Positions 17,748 through 26,261 of a DNA stretch of 64,000 nucleotides are shown here, in pieces (the first letter of the stretch is position 1; each line of letters opens with the position of its first letter). The stretch comes from Aeromicrobium choanae. GTDB taxonomy: Bacteria > Actinomycetota > Actinomycetes > Propionibacteriales > Nocardioidaceae. The stretch is taken from positions 124,001 through 188,000 of the forward strand of contig NZ_LT796768.1 in assembly GCF_900167475.1 (NCBI RefSeq). The letters run 5' to 3'. Below the pieces are notes generated by a model. That model did not search any database. It was not told the DNA's origin and worked only from the letters and a program-made list of their open reading frames with translations. A program made the position numbers and the translations under genes.

Positions 17748-18998
17748 TCAGTCCGAGGTCAGGAAGGAGCGCAGGGCCCGTCCGTAGGTCTCGACGTCGG
17801 CCGCCGCCATCACCTCGCGCGCGGAGTGCATCGCGAGCTGGGGCGCCCCGACGTCGATCGTCAGGATACCGGTCCTGGCGGCGCTGATCGGCCCGATCGT
17901 GGAGCCGCACGGCAGGTCGGCCCGGTGCACGTAGCGCTGCAGCGGCACCCCGGCGGCCTCGCAGGCGGCGGCGAAGACCGCCGCGCCGACGCCGTCGGTG
18001 GCGTACCGGAGATTCTGGTTGACCTTCAGCACGGGTCCACCGCCGAGCTCGATCCGGTGCAGCGGCTCGTGCTTGTCCGCCTGGTTCGGGTGCGTGGCGT
18101 GCGCCATGTCGCCCGACACGCAGACGGAGTCGGCCACCGCGCGGAAGAGGTCGTCCCGTGTGCCGCCGGAGGCCAGCACGATGCGCTCGAGGACCGAGGA
18201 CAGCAGCGGTGAGTCGGCGCCCCGCTCGGACGTGCTGCCGACCTCCTCGTGGTCGAAGAGCACCATGACGAGGCGCGCCGTGGGGTCGGCGGCCTCGGCG
18301 GCGCCGAGCAGGGCGTCGAGGGCCGCGGCGCACGTGGCCTGGTTGTCCAGGCGCGGTGCGGCGACCAGCTCGCCGTCGGGACCGGTGCGGCCGGCCGGAC
18401 GCAGGTCGAAGGCCATGAGGTCGAACCCGGTGACGTCACCCGCGGCGAAGCCGGCGCGCTCCCCCACGACCTCGAGGAACGGCCGGCGGGTCAGCCCCGC
18501 GAGCGCGTCGAGGTGGCGCTGCCGGTCCAGCTTGGAGCCGTCGCGGTCGAGGTGGATGGCCAGCCGGGGCACTCGCAGCAGGGGCTCGTCGACCCGGATC
18601 GTGCGCGTGCTGCCGTCGCGCAGCGCGACCCGGCCCGCGATGCCGAGGTCGAGGTCGAGCCAGGACTCCAGCAGCGGGCCGCCGTAGGGCTCGAGGGCGA
18701 CCGTGGCCTGACCCTCGCGCCAGCCGTCGTGGTGCTGCTTGAGGCGCAGGTTGGGACTGTCGGTGTGGGCGCCGACGATCCGGAAGCCGGCGTGCGGCGG
18801 GGCCTCCTCGCCCGTGGACCACGCGACGAGCGTTCCGCCGGTGACGATGAAGTGGCTCCCGGCCCCGGCGGGCCACGCGTCGCGGGGATCCACCTGGCTG
18901 AAGCCGGCCTCGCGCAGTCGCGCGGCCGCCGTCTCGCAGGCGTGGAAGGGCGTCGGTGATGCGTCGACGAAGGAGATCAGTCGGTCCGCTGCGTGCAT
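17748..18998 (-). CDS. M18 family aspartyl-type aminopeptidase
   Basis: 416 residues. Cytosolic zinc exopeptidase, usually removing N-terminal acidic residues. Metal-binding motifs are visible: GAHTDSPNLRLK (His78, Asp80), FDHEEVGS, and a C-terminal His in AMHSAREVMAAAD. The length matches the family (about 420-430). It sits 9 nt after the UXS-like gene and 14 nt before the CotH-like gene on the minus strand. A functional link with those two is not obvious. Confidence 0.93.
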   Translation of the reverse strand: MHAADRLISFVDASPTPFHACETAAARLREAGFSQVDPRDAWPAGAGSHFIVTGGTLVAWSTGEEAPPHAGFRIVGAHTDSPNLRLKQHHDGWREGQATVALEPYGGPLLESWLDLDLGIAGRVALRDGSTRTIRVDEPLLRVPRLAIHLDRDGSKLDRQRHLDALAGLTRRPFLEVVGERAGFAAGDVTGFDLMAFDLRPAGRTGPDGELVAAPRLDNQATCAAALDALLGAAEAADPTARLVMVLFDHEEVGSTSERGADSPLLSSVLERIVLASGGTRDDLFRAVADSVCVSGDMAHATHPNQADKHEPLHRIELGGGPVLKVNQNLRYATDGVGAAVFAAACEAAGVPLQRYVHRADLPCGSTIGPISAARTGILTIDVGAPQLAMHSAREVMAAADVETYGRALRSFLTSD

Positions 18999-19007
18999 GG
19001 CGCCACC

Positions 19008-19940
19008 CTAACGACGGTTGCGGAAGTCCTCGATCGTGGCCTTCAGGCCGATCTCGGCCGTGGTGGACGGCGACCAGCCCAGCAGCTCGCCCGCCAGGGT
19101 GATGTCGGGACGACGGATCTGGGGGTCGTCGACCGGGCGGGGCACGTGCACGATCTGCGAGCTGGACTCGGCCAGGTCGCAGATCCACGTGGCGAGGTCG
19201 ATCATCGAGATCTCCTCGGGGTTGCCCAGGTTGACCGGGCCGGTGGCCGTGGACTCCATCATCGCGACGAGTCCGCCGACGAGGTCGTCGACGTAGCAGA
19301 TGGAGCGCGTCTGGTGACCGTCGCCGGCCACCGTGATCTCACGGCCGGTGAGGGCCTGGTGGACGAAGTTCGGGATGGCGCGACCGTCCTCGACGCGCAT
19401 GCGCGGGCCGAAGGTGTTGAAGATGCGAACGATCTTCGTGTCGACGCCGAACTCGCGCCGGTAGGCCGCCGTCATGGCCTCGCCGAAGCGCTTGGCCTCG
19501 TCGTAGACCGAGCGGGGGCCGACCGGGTTGACGTGACCGAGGTACGTCTCGGGCTGGGGGTGCACCTGCGGGTCGCCGTACACCTCGGAGGTGGAGGCGA
19601 GCAGGTAGCGCGCGCCGTGCGCGTGAGCGAGGTCGAGCGTGTTCTTCACGCCCATCGACCCCGTCATCAGGGTGTGGATCGGCAGCCGGTGGTAGTCGAC
19701 CGGGGAGGCCGGCGAGGCGAGGTTGTAGACCTGGTCGAACGGGCCCTCGATCGCGTCGACGGCGGCGGCATCGGCGATGTCGGCATCGACGATCGTGACC
19801 TGGTGCGACACGGCGGCGAGATTCTCGCGCCGACCCGTGCTGAAGTCGTCGACCACGACGACCTCGTGCCCTGCGTCGACGAGGCGCTCCACGAGGTGCG
19901 ACCCGACGAAACCGGCGCCGCCAGCAACCAACGCGCGCAT
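19008..19940 (-). CDS. UDP-xylose-synthase-like NAD-dependent epimerase/decarboxylase
   Basis: 310 residues. Extended short-chain dehydrogenase with the NAD motif GGAGFVGSHLVE (about 7-18), STSEVYGDP (about 117-124) and the catalytic Tyr146/Lys150 in SVYDEAKRFGEA. The surrounding NPVGPRSVYDEAKR strongly resembles UDP-glucuronate decarboxylase (UXS), which makes UDP-xylose from UDP-glucuronate in the cytosol. Related sugar epimerases are an alternative. It fits the nearby glycosyltransferases and sugar methyltransferases. The start has GGGAAG upstream. Confidence 0.85.
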   Translation of the reverse strand: MRALVAGGAGFVGSHLVERLVDAGHEVVVVDDFSTGRRENLAAVSHQVTIVDADIADAAAVDAIEGPFDQVYNLASPASPVDYHRLPIHTLMTGSMGVKNTLDLAHAHGARYLLASTSEVYGDPQVHPQPETYLGHVNPVGPRSVYDEAKRFGEAMTAAYRREFGVDTKIVRIFNTFGPRMRVEDGRAIPNFVHQALTGREITVAGDGHQTRSICYVDDLVGGLVAMMESTATGPVNLGNPEEISMIDLATWICDLAESSSQIVHVPRPVDDPQIRRPDITLAGELLGWSPSTTAEIGLKATIEDFRNRR

Positions 19941-20014
19941 CCGTGCTTCCCTTCGTCGGAGCCCGCCAGGTTTCTACTGGCGAGTAGGACTCAGTTCACA
20001 GGGTACCCCGCGTT

Positions 20015-20749
20015 TCAGTCCTGACGGGGGCTCTCGCCATCTTCTCGTCTGACCAGCAGCAACAGGTTCCACGACAGGACCTCGCGCACGACCGGGACGC
20101 GCACGATGAAGGCGGCCCAGCGTGGCAGGTACCTAGGTCGCGCCGACACGACCCGCACGCCGGGGGTCCGGTGGGCCCACCGCATCCCCCACGCCACCGA
20201 GACCTTGAACAGCGTCTCGCCGACGCGGTTCTTCGGCGGGTGACCGTGCCGTCGCGTGTACCGGGCGATCGCGCGGCGACCCCCGAGCCAGTGCCACGGC
20301 GAGGTCTCGTGACCGCCCCACGGCGACCACCAGTTCGTGTAGGAGAGGAAGACCAGGCCGTCGGGCCGGGCGATCCGCAACAGCTCGTCGGCCACGACCT
20401 GCGGCGAGCGCACGTGCTCCAGCAGGTTCGAGCTGAACACCAGGTCGGCCGAGCCGGAGGCGAACGGGAGCGCCGCCGCGTCCGCGGCCACTCCCCCGTC
20501 GGCCAGCGCCGGCACGTCGGGATCGAGGTCGACCGCCACGTAGCGTGCCCCGCGACGGCGGAACTCCCGGGCGAACTCCAGCGGCCCCGCGCCGACGTCC
20601 ACGACGAGCCTGCCGCGCAGCGACATCTGCTGCTCGACGAGGTCGGCCGAGTCGCGCGCGAGGGTGCCGTAGAAGTGCTCGGGCTCGGTCTGCTCCACCA
20701 GGAAGGCGCGGAACAGCCGGACCGAGCGCCGCAGGCCGTCGGGGCTCAT
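20015..20749 (-). CDS. Class I SAM-dependent methyltransferase
   Basis: 244 residues, starting within the stop of the upstream methyltransferase (ATGA). Motif I is VVDVGAGPLEFA, followed by the acidic end of strand 2 in VAVDLDPDVP and the post-motif SSNLLEHVRSP. The C-terminal part, rich in aromatic residues and with a hydrophobic stretch (AAFIVRVPVVREVLSWNLLL), may associate with the membrane. With its neighbours it probably methylates a sugar or lipid-linked glycan; the substrate is not readable. Confidence 0.85.
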   Translation of the reverse strand: MSPDGLRRSVRLFRAFLVEQTEPEHFYGTLARDSADLVEQQMSLRGRLVVDVGAGPLEFAREFRRRGARYVAVDLDPDVPALADGGVAADAAALPFASGSADLVFSSNLLEHVRSPQVVADELLRIARPDGLVFLSYTNWWSPWGGHETSPWHWLGGRRAIARYTRRHGHPPKNRVGETLFKVSVAWGMRWAHRTPGVRVVSARPRYLPRWAAFIVRVPVVREVLSWNLLLLVRREDGESPRQD

Positions 20750-21603
20750 CGGGCCGCCCGGGTGGCCGTGACGACCAGCGTGGGCCGCCAGCGCGGGTGC
20801 ACGAGCCGCAGCAGCAGCGCCGCGGGAGCGAGGGCCATGGCGAGCCAGCGCGTGGCACGCGAGGCCAGCACCCCGGCCGGGCGGTCGTGCGGCCGGAGCC
20901 GGCGCACGAGGCTGGCACCCTCCATCGTGAGGTTGTCGGTGAGCGACCGGGTGACCCGGACGTCGCGGAAGCCTGCGTCCGCGAGCAGCCGCGTGATCGA
21001 CGCCGCCGAGAAGAACCGCACGTGCGTGGGGTCCTCCAGCAGCCACCAGGCATCGGAGAACGCGCGCAGCGAGACGCTGTCGGCCGCGGGGGTCAGGAAC
21101 AGCACGCGTCCGCCCGGGCGCAGCAGCCGGAGCGCGGCCGCCGCCAGGGCACCGACGTCCTGCACGTGCTCGACGACGTGGACGCCGTAGACGAGGTCGG
21201 CCGGCTCGGCCGACGCCGGGACCTCCTCGATCCCGCACGGGTACAGCTCCGCCTGCGCCCGCACCTGCGCATCGACCTCGACGTGGAGCTGGTCGGGGTC
21301 GCAGCCGGCGACCGGATGACCCTCGTCGAGGTAGCGCCGCAGCATCGCACCGCCGCCGAAGCCGATCTCGAACACGCGCGCACCGGGATCCAGCGGGGCC
21401 GCGTGCCGCAGCGTGCGCGACGTCAGGGCCAGGCGCACCCGGTCGAGACCGGGGTCCCCGCCGTACGCGACGTCACGCGGATGCGCCGGAGCGGCCTTCG
21501 GATCGCGTTCGATGTGAGAGCATTTCGGACAGGTCTGCAGCACCGATCGACCGTCCCGCAGGGTCACGGACGTCGTCGGTGTCGAACACACCTCACAGGA
21601 CAT
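20746..21603 (-). CDS. Class I SAM-dependent methyltransferase with N-terminal zinc-ribbon-like cysteines
   Basis: 285 residues from the ATG of MSCEVC. Two CxxC pairs (CEVC at 3-6 and CPKC about 25 residues later) form a small zinc-binding module like that of sugar C-methyltransferases. The Rossmann fold follows with VFEIGFGGGAMLRRYL (motif I), GCDPDQLHVEV and the HVVEHVQD segment. The C-terminal half carries a hydrophobic segment (WLAMALAPAALLLRLVHP). It is translationally coupled to the next methyltransferase and divergent from a GT4 gene. Methylation of a nucleotide sugar or glycan is inferred from context. Confidence 0.85.
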   Translation of the reverse strand: MSCEVCSTPTTSVTLRDGRSVLQTCPKCSHIERDPKAAPAHPRDVAYGGDPGLDRVRLALTSRTLRHAAPLDPGARVFEIGFGGGAMLRRYLDEGHPVAGCDPDQLHVEVDAQVRAQAELYPCGIEEVPASAEPADLVYGVHVVEHVQDVGALAAAALRLLRPGGRVLFLTPAADSVSLRAFSDAWWLLEDPTHVRFFSAASITRLLADAGFRDVRVTRSLTDNLTMEGASLVRRLRPHDRPAGVLASRATRWLAMALAPAALLLRLVHPRWRPTLVVTATRAAR

Positions 21604-21650
21604 CGGCCACCTCACCCCTCGCACGGACAGGAGAGCACGCTATCAGCGGA

Positions 21651-22754
21651 TTGCGCATCGCCATCCTCAGTTGGCGTGACCTGGAGCACCCCGAGGCCGG
21701 AGGGGCCGAGGTGTTCGCCGAGCGGACGGCGGCCACCATGGCCGAGCGCGGCCACGACGTCGTGCTGTTCGCGTCCTCCTTCCCCGGCGGCTCGCCCCGG
21801 ACCGAGCGCCACGGCTTCCGCATCGTGCGCGCCGGCGGGCGGTTCACGGTGTACCCGCGGGGCCTGTGGCACGTGTGGCGCCTCCGCCGCGACTACGACA
21901 TCGTCATCGACGTCCAGAACGGCGTGCCCTTCTGGACTCCCCTGGTCTTCAGCAAGCCGCTGCTCGCCGTGGTCCACCACGTCCACCGCGAGCAGTGGTT
22001 CACCTTCTTCCCCCGCCCCATCTCCTCGGTCGGCTGGTTCCTGGAGTCCCACGTGGCGCCCTTCGTCTACCGCCGCCAGCAATACGTCACGGTGTCGGAG
22101 GCGTCCCGCCGCGAGCTCGCCGCCGTCGGCGTGGACCCCGCCCGCGTCTCCGTGGTCTACAGCGGCAACGAGGCACCCGACCACGTGCTCGAGGAGGAGC
22201 CCGAGCCCGAGCGCGGCACACGCCTCGCGTGCCTGGGCCGCCTCGTCCCGCACAAGCGCGTCGAGCTGGCGATCGACACCGTCGCCGCGCTGGCCGGCGT
22301 GTACCCCGACATCGCGCTGGACGTCATCGGCGGCGGCGACTGGATGGACTCCCTCGTCGAGCACGCCCGACGGGCGGGCGTCAGCGACCGGGTCGTCTTC
22401 CACGGCCACGTGAGCGACGACGAGAAGCACGCCCTCCTGGCCGGGGCGGCCGCCCTGGCGATGCCCTCCATCAAGGAGGGCTGGGGCCTGACGATCCTCG
22501 AGGCCGGCTACCACGCCGTGCCCACCGTCGCCTTCCGCTACGCCGGCGGCACGCAGGAGTCGGTCCAGGACGGCCACACGGGCCTGCTCGTGGACACCGA
22601 CGAGGAGTTCATCGCCGGACTGGGCCGCCTGCTGGCCGATCCGGACGAGCGCGCCAAGCTGGGCGCCGCGGCCCGCGAGTTCGCGCTGCGCTTCGACTGG
22701 GACCGCACGGGCCACGAGCTGACCGACCTCGTCGAGCGCGTCGCGCGTCCCTGA
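21651..22754 (+). CDS. GT4 family glycosyltransferase
   Basis: About 367 residues. A GT-B fold retaining glycosyltransferase using a nucleotide sugar in the cytosol. The N-terminus LRIAILSWRDLEHPEAGGAE is the typical opening of one GT4 subgroup, and the C-terminal domain has LACLGRLVPHKRVELAI and PSIKEGWGLTILEAG (donor site with the EX7E-type Glu pair). The start is uncertain: TTG at 21651 best fits the family start; a GTG at 21579 would overlap the divergent methyltransferase by 25 nt. AGGAGAG at 21629-21635 is well spaced for an in-frame ATC at 21642, but too far from the TTG. Confidence 0.88.
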   Translation: MRIAILSWRDLEHPEAGGAEVFAERTAATMAERGHDVVLFASSFPGGSPRTERHGFRIVRAGGRFTVYPRGLWHVWRLRRDYDIVIDVQNGVPFWTPLVFSKPLLAVVHHVHREQWFTFFPRPISSVGWFLESHVAPFVYRRQQYVTVSEASRRELAAVGVDPARVSVVYSGNEAPDHVLEEEPEPERGTRLACLGRLVPHKRVELAIDTVAALAGVYPDIALDVIGGGDWMDSLVEHARRAGVSDRVVFHGHVSDDEKHALLAGAAALAMPSIKEGWGLTILEAGYHAVPTVAFRYAGGTQESVQDGHTGLLVDTDEEFIAGLGRLLADPDERAKLGAAAREFALRFDWDRTGHELTDLVERVARP

Positions 22755-22777
22755 GCCTGCACCCCACACGACGAGAA

Positions 22778-22808
22778 GGGCCGCCGCCCCCGAGGGGGAC
22801 GGCGGCCC
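22778..22808. terminator. Terminator between converging GT4 and DUF3068 genes
   Basis: GGGCCGCCG at 22778-22786 pairs with CGGCGGCCC at 22800-22808, with further C-G pairs toward a GA loop. It lies between two converging stops and probably serves both. Confidence 0.75.
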
Positions 22809-22824
22809 TGCTGTCTGCGATGCG

Positions 22825-23820
22825 TCAGACGGTGGCGTAGGCCTCGTCGTCGACGTCGGAGTTGCGCTGGTTGCGGAACCGCACCGCGAACGCGATGCCC
22901 ACGACGATGAACAGCACGCCGAGGCCACCGATGGCCAGCGGGAGCCAGGTGCGGACGGCCTTCAGGACGCCGACCTTGGAGCCGTAGTCGTCGATCGTGG
23001 CCTGGACGGTCTCGGGCGTGGACGCGCTCACCGTGTCCATCGCGACGACGTCCTCGGCGCCGGGCTCGTCGAGCTTGAGCCACTGCTTCTGGGCCTCCTG
23101 GACCTTGACCATGACGCCGGTCTCGGGCTCGACCCAGATGGTGCGGTCGTTCTGGTAGGTGCGCGTCGCCTCGACCGAGTTGGTGTCCTCGAGACCGAAG
23201 ATGCCGCGCGGGACCTCACGGATGCCGAACTCGGTCTCGGGGACCGAGCCGGTGAAGCGGTAGGTGTCGATCGAGCCGTCGGTGCCCTCGACCTTCTCGG
23301 TGCCCTCGTACTCCATCGTCATGGGCGCCTTGACGGTCGCGTCCCAGTACTCGTAGCTCTTCTTCTGGGTGTTGAACGGGAACTTGATGATCTGGCCCTC
23401 GTAGTCGACGGGCTCGCCGTTCTGGGAGTTGCCGGACCACGGCACGGCCTCGCCGGTGAAGCGGTCGATCGCGAACGTCTGCTCGAGGAAGTCGATCGGC
23501 GGGGCCTGGTCGTTGTTGTCGGTGCTCTGACCCTTGGTGAACACGCCGACGTTGGCGCCGTCGTTCTCGTCGGCAGCCTCCTCGGCCAGGTCAGGATCGC
23601 CGATGACGGTCGCGATGGTGGTGATCGCGCCCGAGCCGGGGGCCACGTTGTCGGCGTCGAAGAAGTTCGCGTTGTCGTCGCCGAGGACCTGCTGCGTGTT
23701 CTGGTCCAGGGGGACCACGGCGAGCCGGTCGTACGCGTACACCTTCATCGCGACGCCCAGCGTCAGAAGGAACGCTCCGAGCGTCAGGAACGCCACCGCG
23801 CCACGAGAAAACTTCCGCAC
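22825..23820 (-). CDS. DUF3068 (PorA-family) membrane-anchored protein
   Basis: 331 residues from the GTG preceded by GGAGG with 5-nt spacing; an ATG at 23841 has no such site. Membrane helices lie near the N-terminus (about 6-28) and the C-terminus (about 290-315, LAIGGLGVLFIVVGIAFAV). Between them is a large extracytoplasmic domain rich in Thr, Asp and aromatic residues, with WVEPETGVMVKVQEAQ near its end. DUF3068 proteins occur widely in actinobacteria next to cell-envelope genes; some are annotated as porin PorA family, but a pore function is not shown here. Confidence 0.88.
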   Translation of the reverse strand: MRKFSRGAVAFLTLGAFLLTLGVAMKVYAYDRLAVVPLDQNTQQVLGDDNANFFDADNVAPGSGAITTIATVIGDPDLAEEAADENDGANVGVFTKGQSTDNNDQAPPIDFLEQTFAIDRFTGEAVPWSGNSQNGEPVDYEGQIIKFPFNTQKKSYEYWDATVKAPMTMEYEGTEKVEGTDGSIDTYRFTGSVPETEFGIREVPRGIFGLEDTNSVEATRTYQNDRTIWVEPETGVMVKVQEAQKQWLKLDEPGAEDVVAMDTVSASTPETVQATIDDYGSKVGVLKAVRTWLPLAIGGLGVLFIVVGIAFAVRFRNQRNSDVDDEAYATV

Positions 23821-23860
23821 AAGTGCCTCCGAATAGGTCATGCAAAACAGTATTTGTGAG

Positions 23861-24460
23861 TTACCTCTCGCGAGAGCGTAGCACCACGGAACCCCTCTGG
23901 TGCGGATCCCTACTGATGAGTACGTCGGCGATGCGAGCGCTCCCCACGCCACGGGGTCCGGCGTCGAGCCACGCGACTCCGGCGGCGTGCGCGGCCGCCT
24001 CGTCGCTGGGCTGGTCGCCCACCATCACGACGCGCTCCGGTCGCGCCCACGGCGCTCGCTCCAGGGCATGAAGCAGCATCCCCGGGAGCGGCTTGCGGCA
24101 CGAGCAGGTGCCGGTCTGGTGGGGACAGACCTCGATCGCGTCGAGCCGTCCGCCGGCCCGGGCGAGTCGCGCCAGCAGCGCGGTGTGCACGTCGACGAGC
24201 TGCGGCTCGGTGAGCAGTCCGGTGGCGAGCCCTCGCTGGTTCGTGACGAGCACGGTGCGCACGCCGGCGCGGGTCAGCTGGCCGACGGCGCGCGCCGCGC
24301 CGGGCCGCAGCCTCAGCTCGGCCGGGGACGCGATGTACCCCGGACGGTGCACGTTGAGCGTGCCGTCGCGGTCGAGCAGCACGAGGTCCCACGGGACCTC
24401 GTGCTCCGGCGGCGGGATCTCGCTGGCGTCACGCCCGAGCAGCGCCTCGGCCGACCACAT
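23861..24460 (-). CDS. gmhB: HAD-IIIA phosphatase, heptose bisphosphate phosphatase-like
   Basis: 199 residues, starting 2 nt after the gmhA stop. Likely removes the 7-phosphate from D-glycero-D-manno-heptose 1,7-bisphosphate. HAD motif I is LLDRDGTLN, motif II is the Thr of VTNQRG, and the zinc loop reads CPHQTGTCSCRKPLPG, which is diagnostic of GmhB-type enzymes; motif IV is VVMVGDQPSDEAAA. About 25 residues of unrelated sequence precede the HAD domain. With gmhA and hddA upstream it forms three of the four steps to GDP-heptose. Confidence 0.88.
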   Translation of the reverse strand: MWSAEALLGRDASEIPPPEHEVPWDLVLLDRDGTLNVHRPGYIASPAELRLRPGAARAVGQLTRAGVRTVLVTNQRGLATGLLTEPQLVDVHTALLARLARAGGRLDAIEVCPHQTGTCSCRKPLPGMLLHALERAPWARPERVVMVGDQPSDEAAAHAAGVAWLDAGPRGVGSARIADVLISRDPHQRGSVVLRSRER

Positions 24461-24462
24461 GG

Positions 24463-25095
24463 TCAGGACGTCGGCTGCGACAGCACGTCGACCGCCTCGC
24501 ACCAGGCGTGGGCCCACAGCATGTGGACCTCCTGGATGCGGGGCGTGAAGTCCGACGGCACGTGCAGCACGTGGTCGGCGCGGCCCGGCAGGTCGCCGCC
24601 GGACTCCCCGGTGAGGGCGACGGTCGCCAGGCCCCGCTCGCGGGCGGCGTCGAGCGCGCGCAGGATGCTGGCGCTGCGACCACTCGTGGACATCGCGATG
24701 AGCAGGTCGCCGGGGCGACCCAGCGACTGCACGCCCCGGACGAAGACGTCGTCGAAGCCGTAGTCGTTGCCGACCGCGGTGATCGAGGTGAGCGAGTCGG
24801 CGAGGCAGACCGCCGGGAGCGGCGCCCGGTCGAGGATGCACTTGCCCACGAACTCCGCGGCGACGTGGCTCGCGATCGCGGCGCTGCCGCCGTTCCCGGC
24901 CACCAGGATCATGCCCCCGGATCGCAGCGTCTCGACGACGGCGCGGCCGGCGGCGTCGACCTGCTCGACGAGCGCCGGCTCCTCGAGCGCACGGGCCAGG
25001 ACGGCCCACGCCTCGATGCCCAGCGTCTGGCGCTGGGCGACGACCTGCGTGACCGCGTCCTCGGACGCGCTGTGCAACTGGTGCTGGACCGTCAA
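24463..25095 (-). CDS. gmhA: SIS-domain phosphoheptose isomerase
   Basis: 210 residues, probably from a TTG that overlaps the kinase stop (TTGA) and has GGAGGGG upstream; an in-frame GTG at 25110 is the alternative. Converts sedoheptulose 7-phosphate to D-glycero-D-manno-heptose 7-phosphate. The SIS domain contains VAGNGGSAAIASHVAAEFVG, STSGRSASILRAL and the C-terminal HMLWAHAWCEAVD helix of GmhA, whose His and Glu line the active site. It is translationally coupled to the GHMP kinase, which phosphorylates its product. Confidence 0.88.
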   Translation of the reverse strand: MTVQHQLHSASEDAVTQVVAQRQTLGIEAWAVLARALEEPALVEQVDAAGRAVVETLRSGGMILVAGNGGSAAIASHVAAEFVGKCILDRAPLPAVCLADSLTSITAVGNDYGFDDVFVRGVQSLGRPGDLLIAMSTSGRSASILRALDAARERGLATVALTGESGGDLPGRADHVLHVPSDFTPRIQEVHMLWAHAWCEAVDVLSQPTS

Positions 25096-26174
25096 CTCTG
25101 TCCCCTCCACGTGACCAGACCTTCCCTCGAGAACGTGAACTCCGAGACGCCCAGGCCCATCCGCGTGAGCTCCTCGGCCACGACGTGGCGGCGCTCGAAC
25201 TCGCAGATGAAGACCAGGTGGCCGCCGCCGCCGGCGCCGGTGACCTTGCCACCCAGCGCGCCCAGCTTGAGGGCCTTCGTGATGGCCTGGTCGATGAGCG
25301 GCGTGGCGATCCGGTCGGACATCTTGCGCTTCTCGTCCCAGGCGCGGCCCAGCAGGCGTCCGAGCGTGTCGACCTCGCCGCGCACGAGCGCGAGCTTCAT
25401 CTCGGCGGCGAGCTCCTTCTGGGCGCGCAGGCCCTCCAGGGCGGACTCCTCGCCGCGCTCGTACCGCGACACCTGGTCGTCGATGATGTGGTCGCTGACG
25501 CGGGTGTTGCCGGTGTAGGCCAGCAGCATGTTGTGCTCGAGCTCGTGGATCGTCGAGTCGCGGATGCGCAGCGGGTTGACGACGACCTGGTCGGCGAACT
25601 CGATGTAGTTGAACCCGCCGAACGCGGCGGCGTACTGGTCCTGGGCGCCGCCGGGGATCTGCAGGTCCTCGCGCTCGAGCCGGTACGCCAGCTCGGCGAC
25701 CTCGTACTCGGTCAGGTCGAGGCCGAGGTGCTGCGCGACCACGCCGATCACCGCGACCATCACGGCGCTCGAGGAGCCCAGGCCCGAGCCGGGCGGGGCG
25801 TTGGTGTGGATGAAGAGGTCGAAGCCGGTGGCCGAGACGGCGCCGGGGTACTGCCGCAGGCGCGCGATGGTGGCCTTCGGCAGGTCGAGCTGGCCGTCGA
25901 GCTCGAGGTCGTCGTCGACGTTGAACCCGACGGAGTAACCGTAGTCGAGCGACTTGATCGTGACCTGGCCGTCGGCCCGCGGACGCAGGGTGCAGTAGGA
26001 GTACGCCGAGATCGTGGCCGACAGCACGGCGCCGCCCTCACGCTCGGGGAACGGTGCGACATCGGTGCCACCACCGGCGAACGAGATCCGCAGCGGGGCC
26101 CGCGCCCGGAGCACCGGACGGCGCACGTCGGCGGCGCCGGGATCGGGCGACACGGGGTGGGACTGCTGTGTCAT
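25092..26174 (-). CDS. hddA: GHMP kinase, D-glycero-alpha-D-manno-heptose 7-phosphate kinase-like
   Basis: 360 residues from the ATG of MTQQSHPVSP, with GGAGG 9 nt upstream. Motif 1 is RAPLRISFAGGGTDVAPF; the ATP-binding loop is PPGSGLGSSSAVMVAVIG; motif 3 is KVTGAGGGGHLVF. This pattern fits HddA and related sugar-1-kinases rather than galactokinase or mevalonate kinase. It would phosphorylate heptose 7-phosphate at C1 in the alpha configuration, leading to GDP- rather than ADP-heptose. It heads a hddA-gmhA-gmhB operon. Confidence 0.87.
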   Translation of the reverse strand: MTQQSHPVSPDPGAADVRRPVLRARAPLRISFAGGGTDVAPFPEREGGAVLSATISAYSYCTLRPRADGQVTIKSLDYGYSVGFNVDDDLELDGQLDLPKATIARLRQYPGAVSATGFDLFIHTNAPPGSGLGSSSAVMVAVIGVVAQHLGLDLTEYEVAELAYRLEREDLQIPGGAQDQYAAAFGGFNYIEFADQVVVNPLRIRDSTIHELEHNMLLAYTGNTRVSDHIIDDQVSRYERGEESALEGLRAQKELAAEMKLALVRGEVDTLGRLLGRAWDEKRKMSDRIATPLIDQAITKALKLGALGGKVTGAGGGGHLVFICEFERRHVVAEELTRMGLGVSEFTFSREGLVTWRGQS

Positions 26175-26261
26175 CCGTACTAGCCTCCAGAGGTGACGCA
26201 TCGCCCTGCCGGGCGCAGTGCCACGTCAACCTACCTGATCCGACTCGATCCCGGAGGGCAC

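Noticed and set aside
14125-17787. A 1220-codon plus-strand open frame across rpsA and the CotH-like gene
   Set aside because: It crosses two real minus-strand genes and a terminator and reads as biased antisense sequence without motifs.
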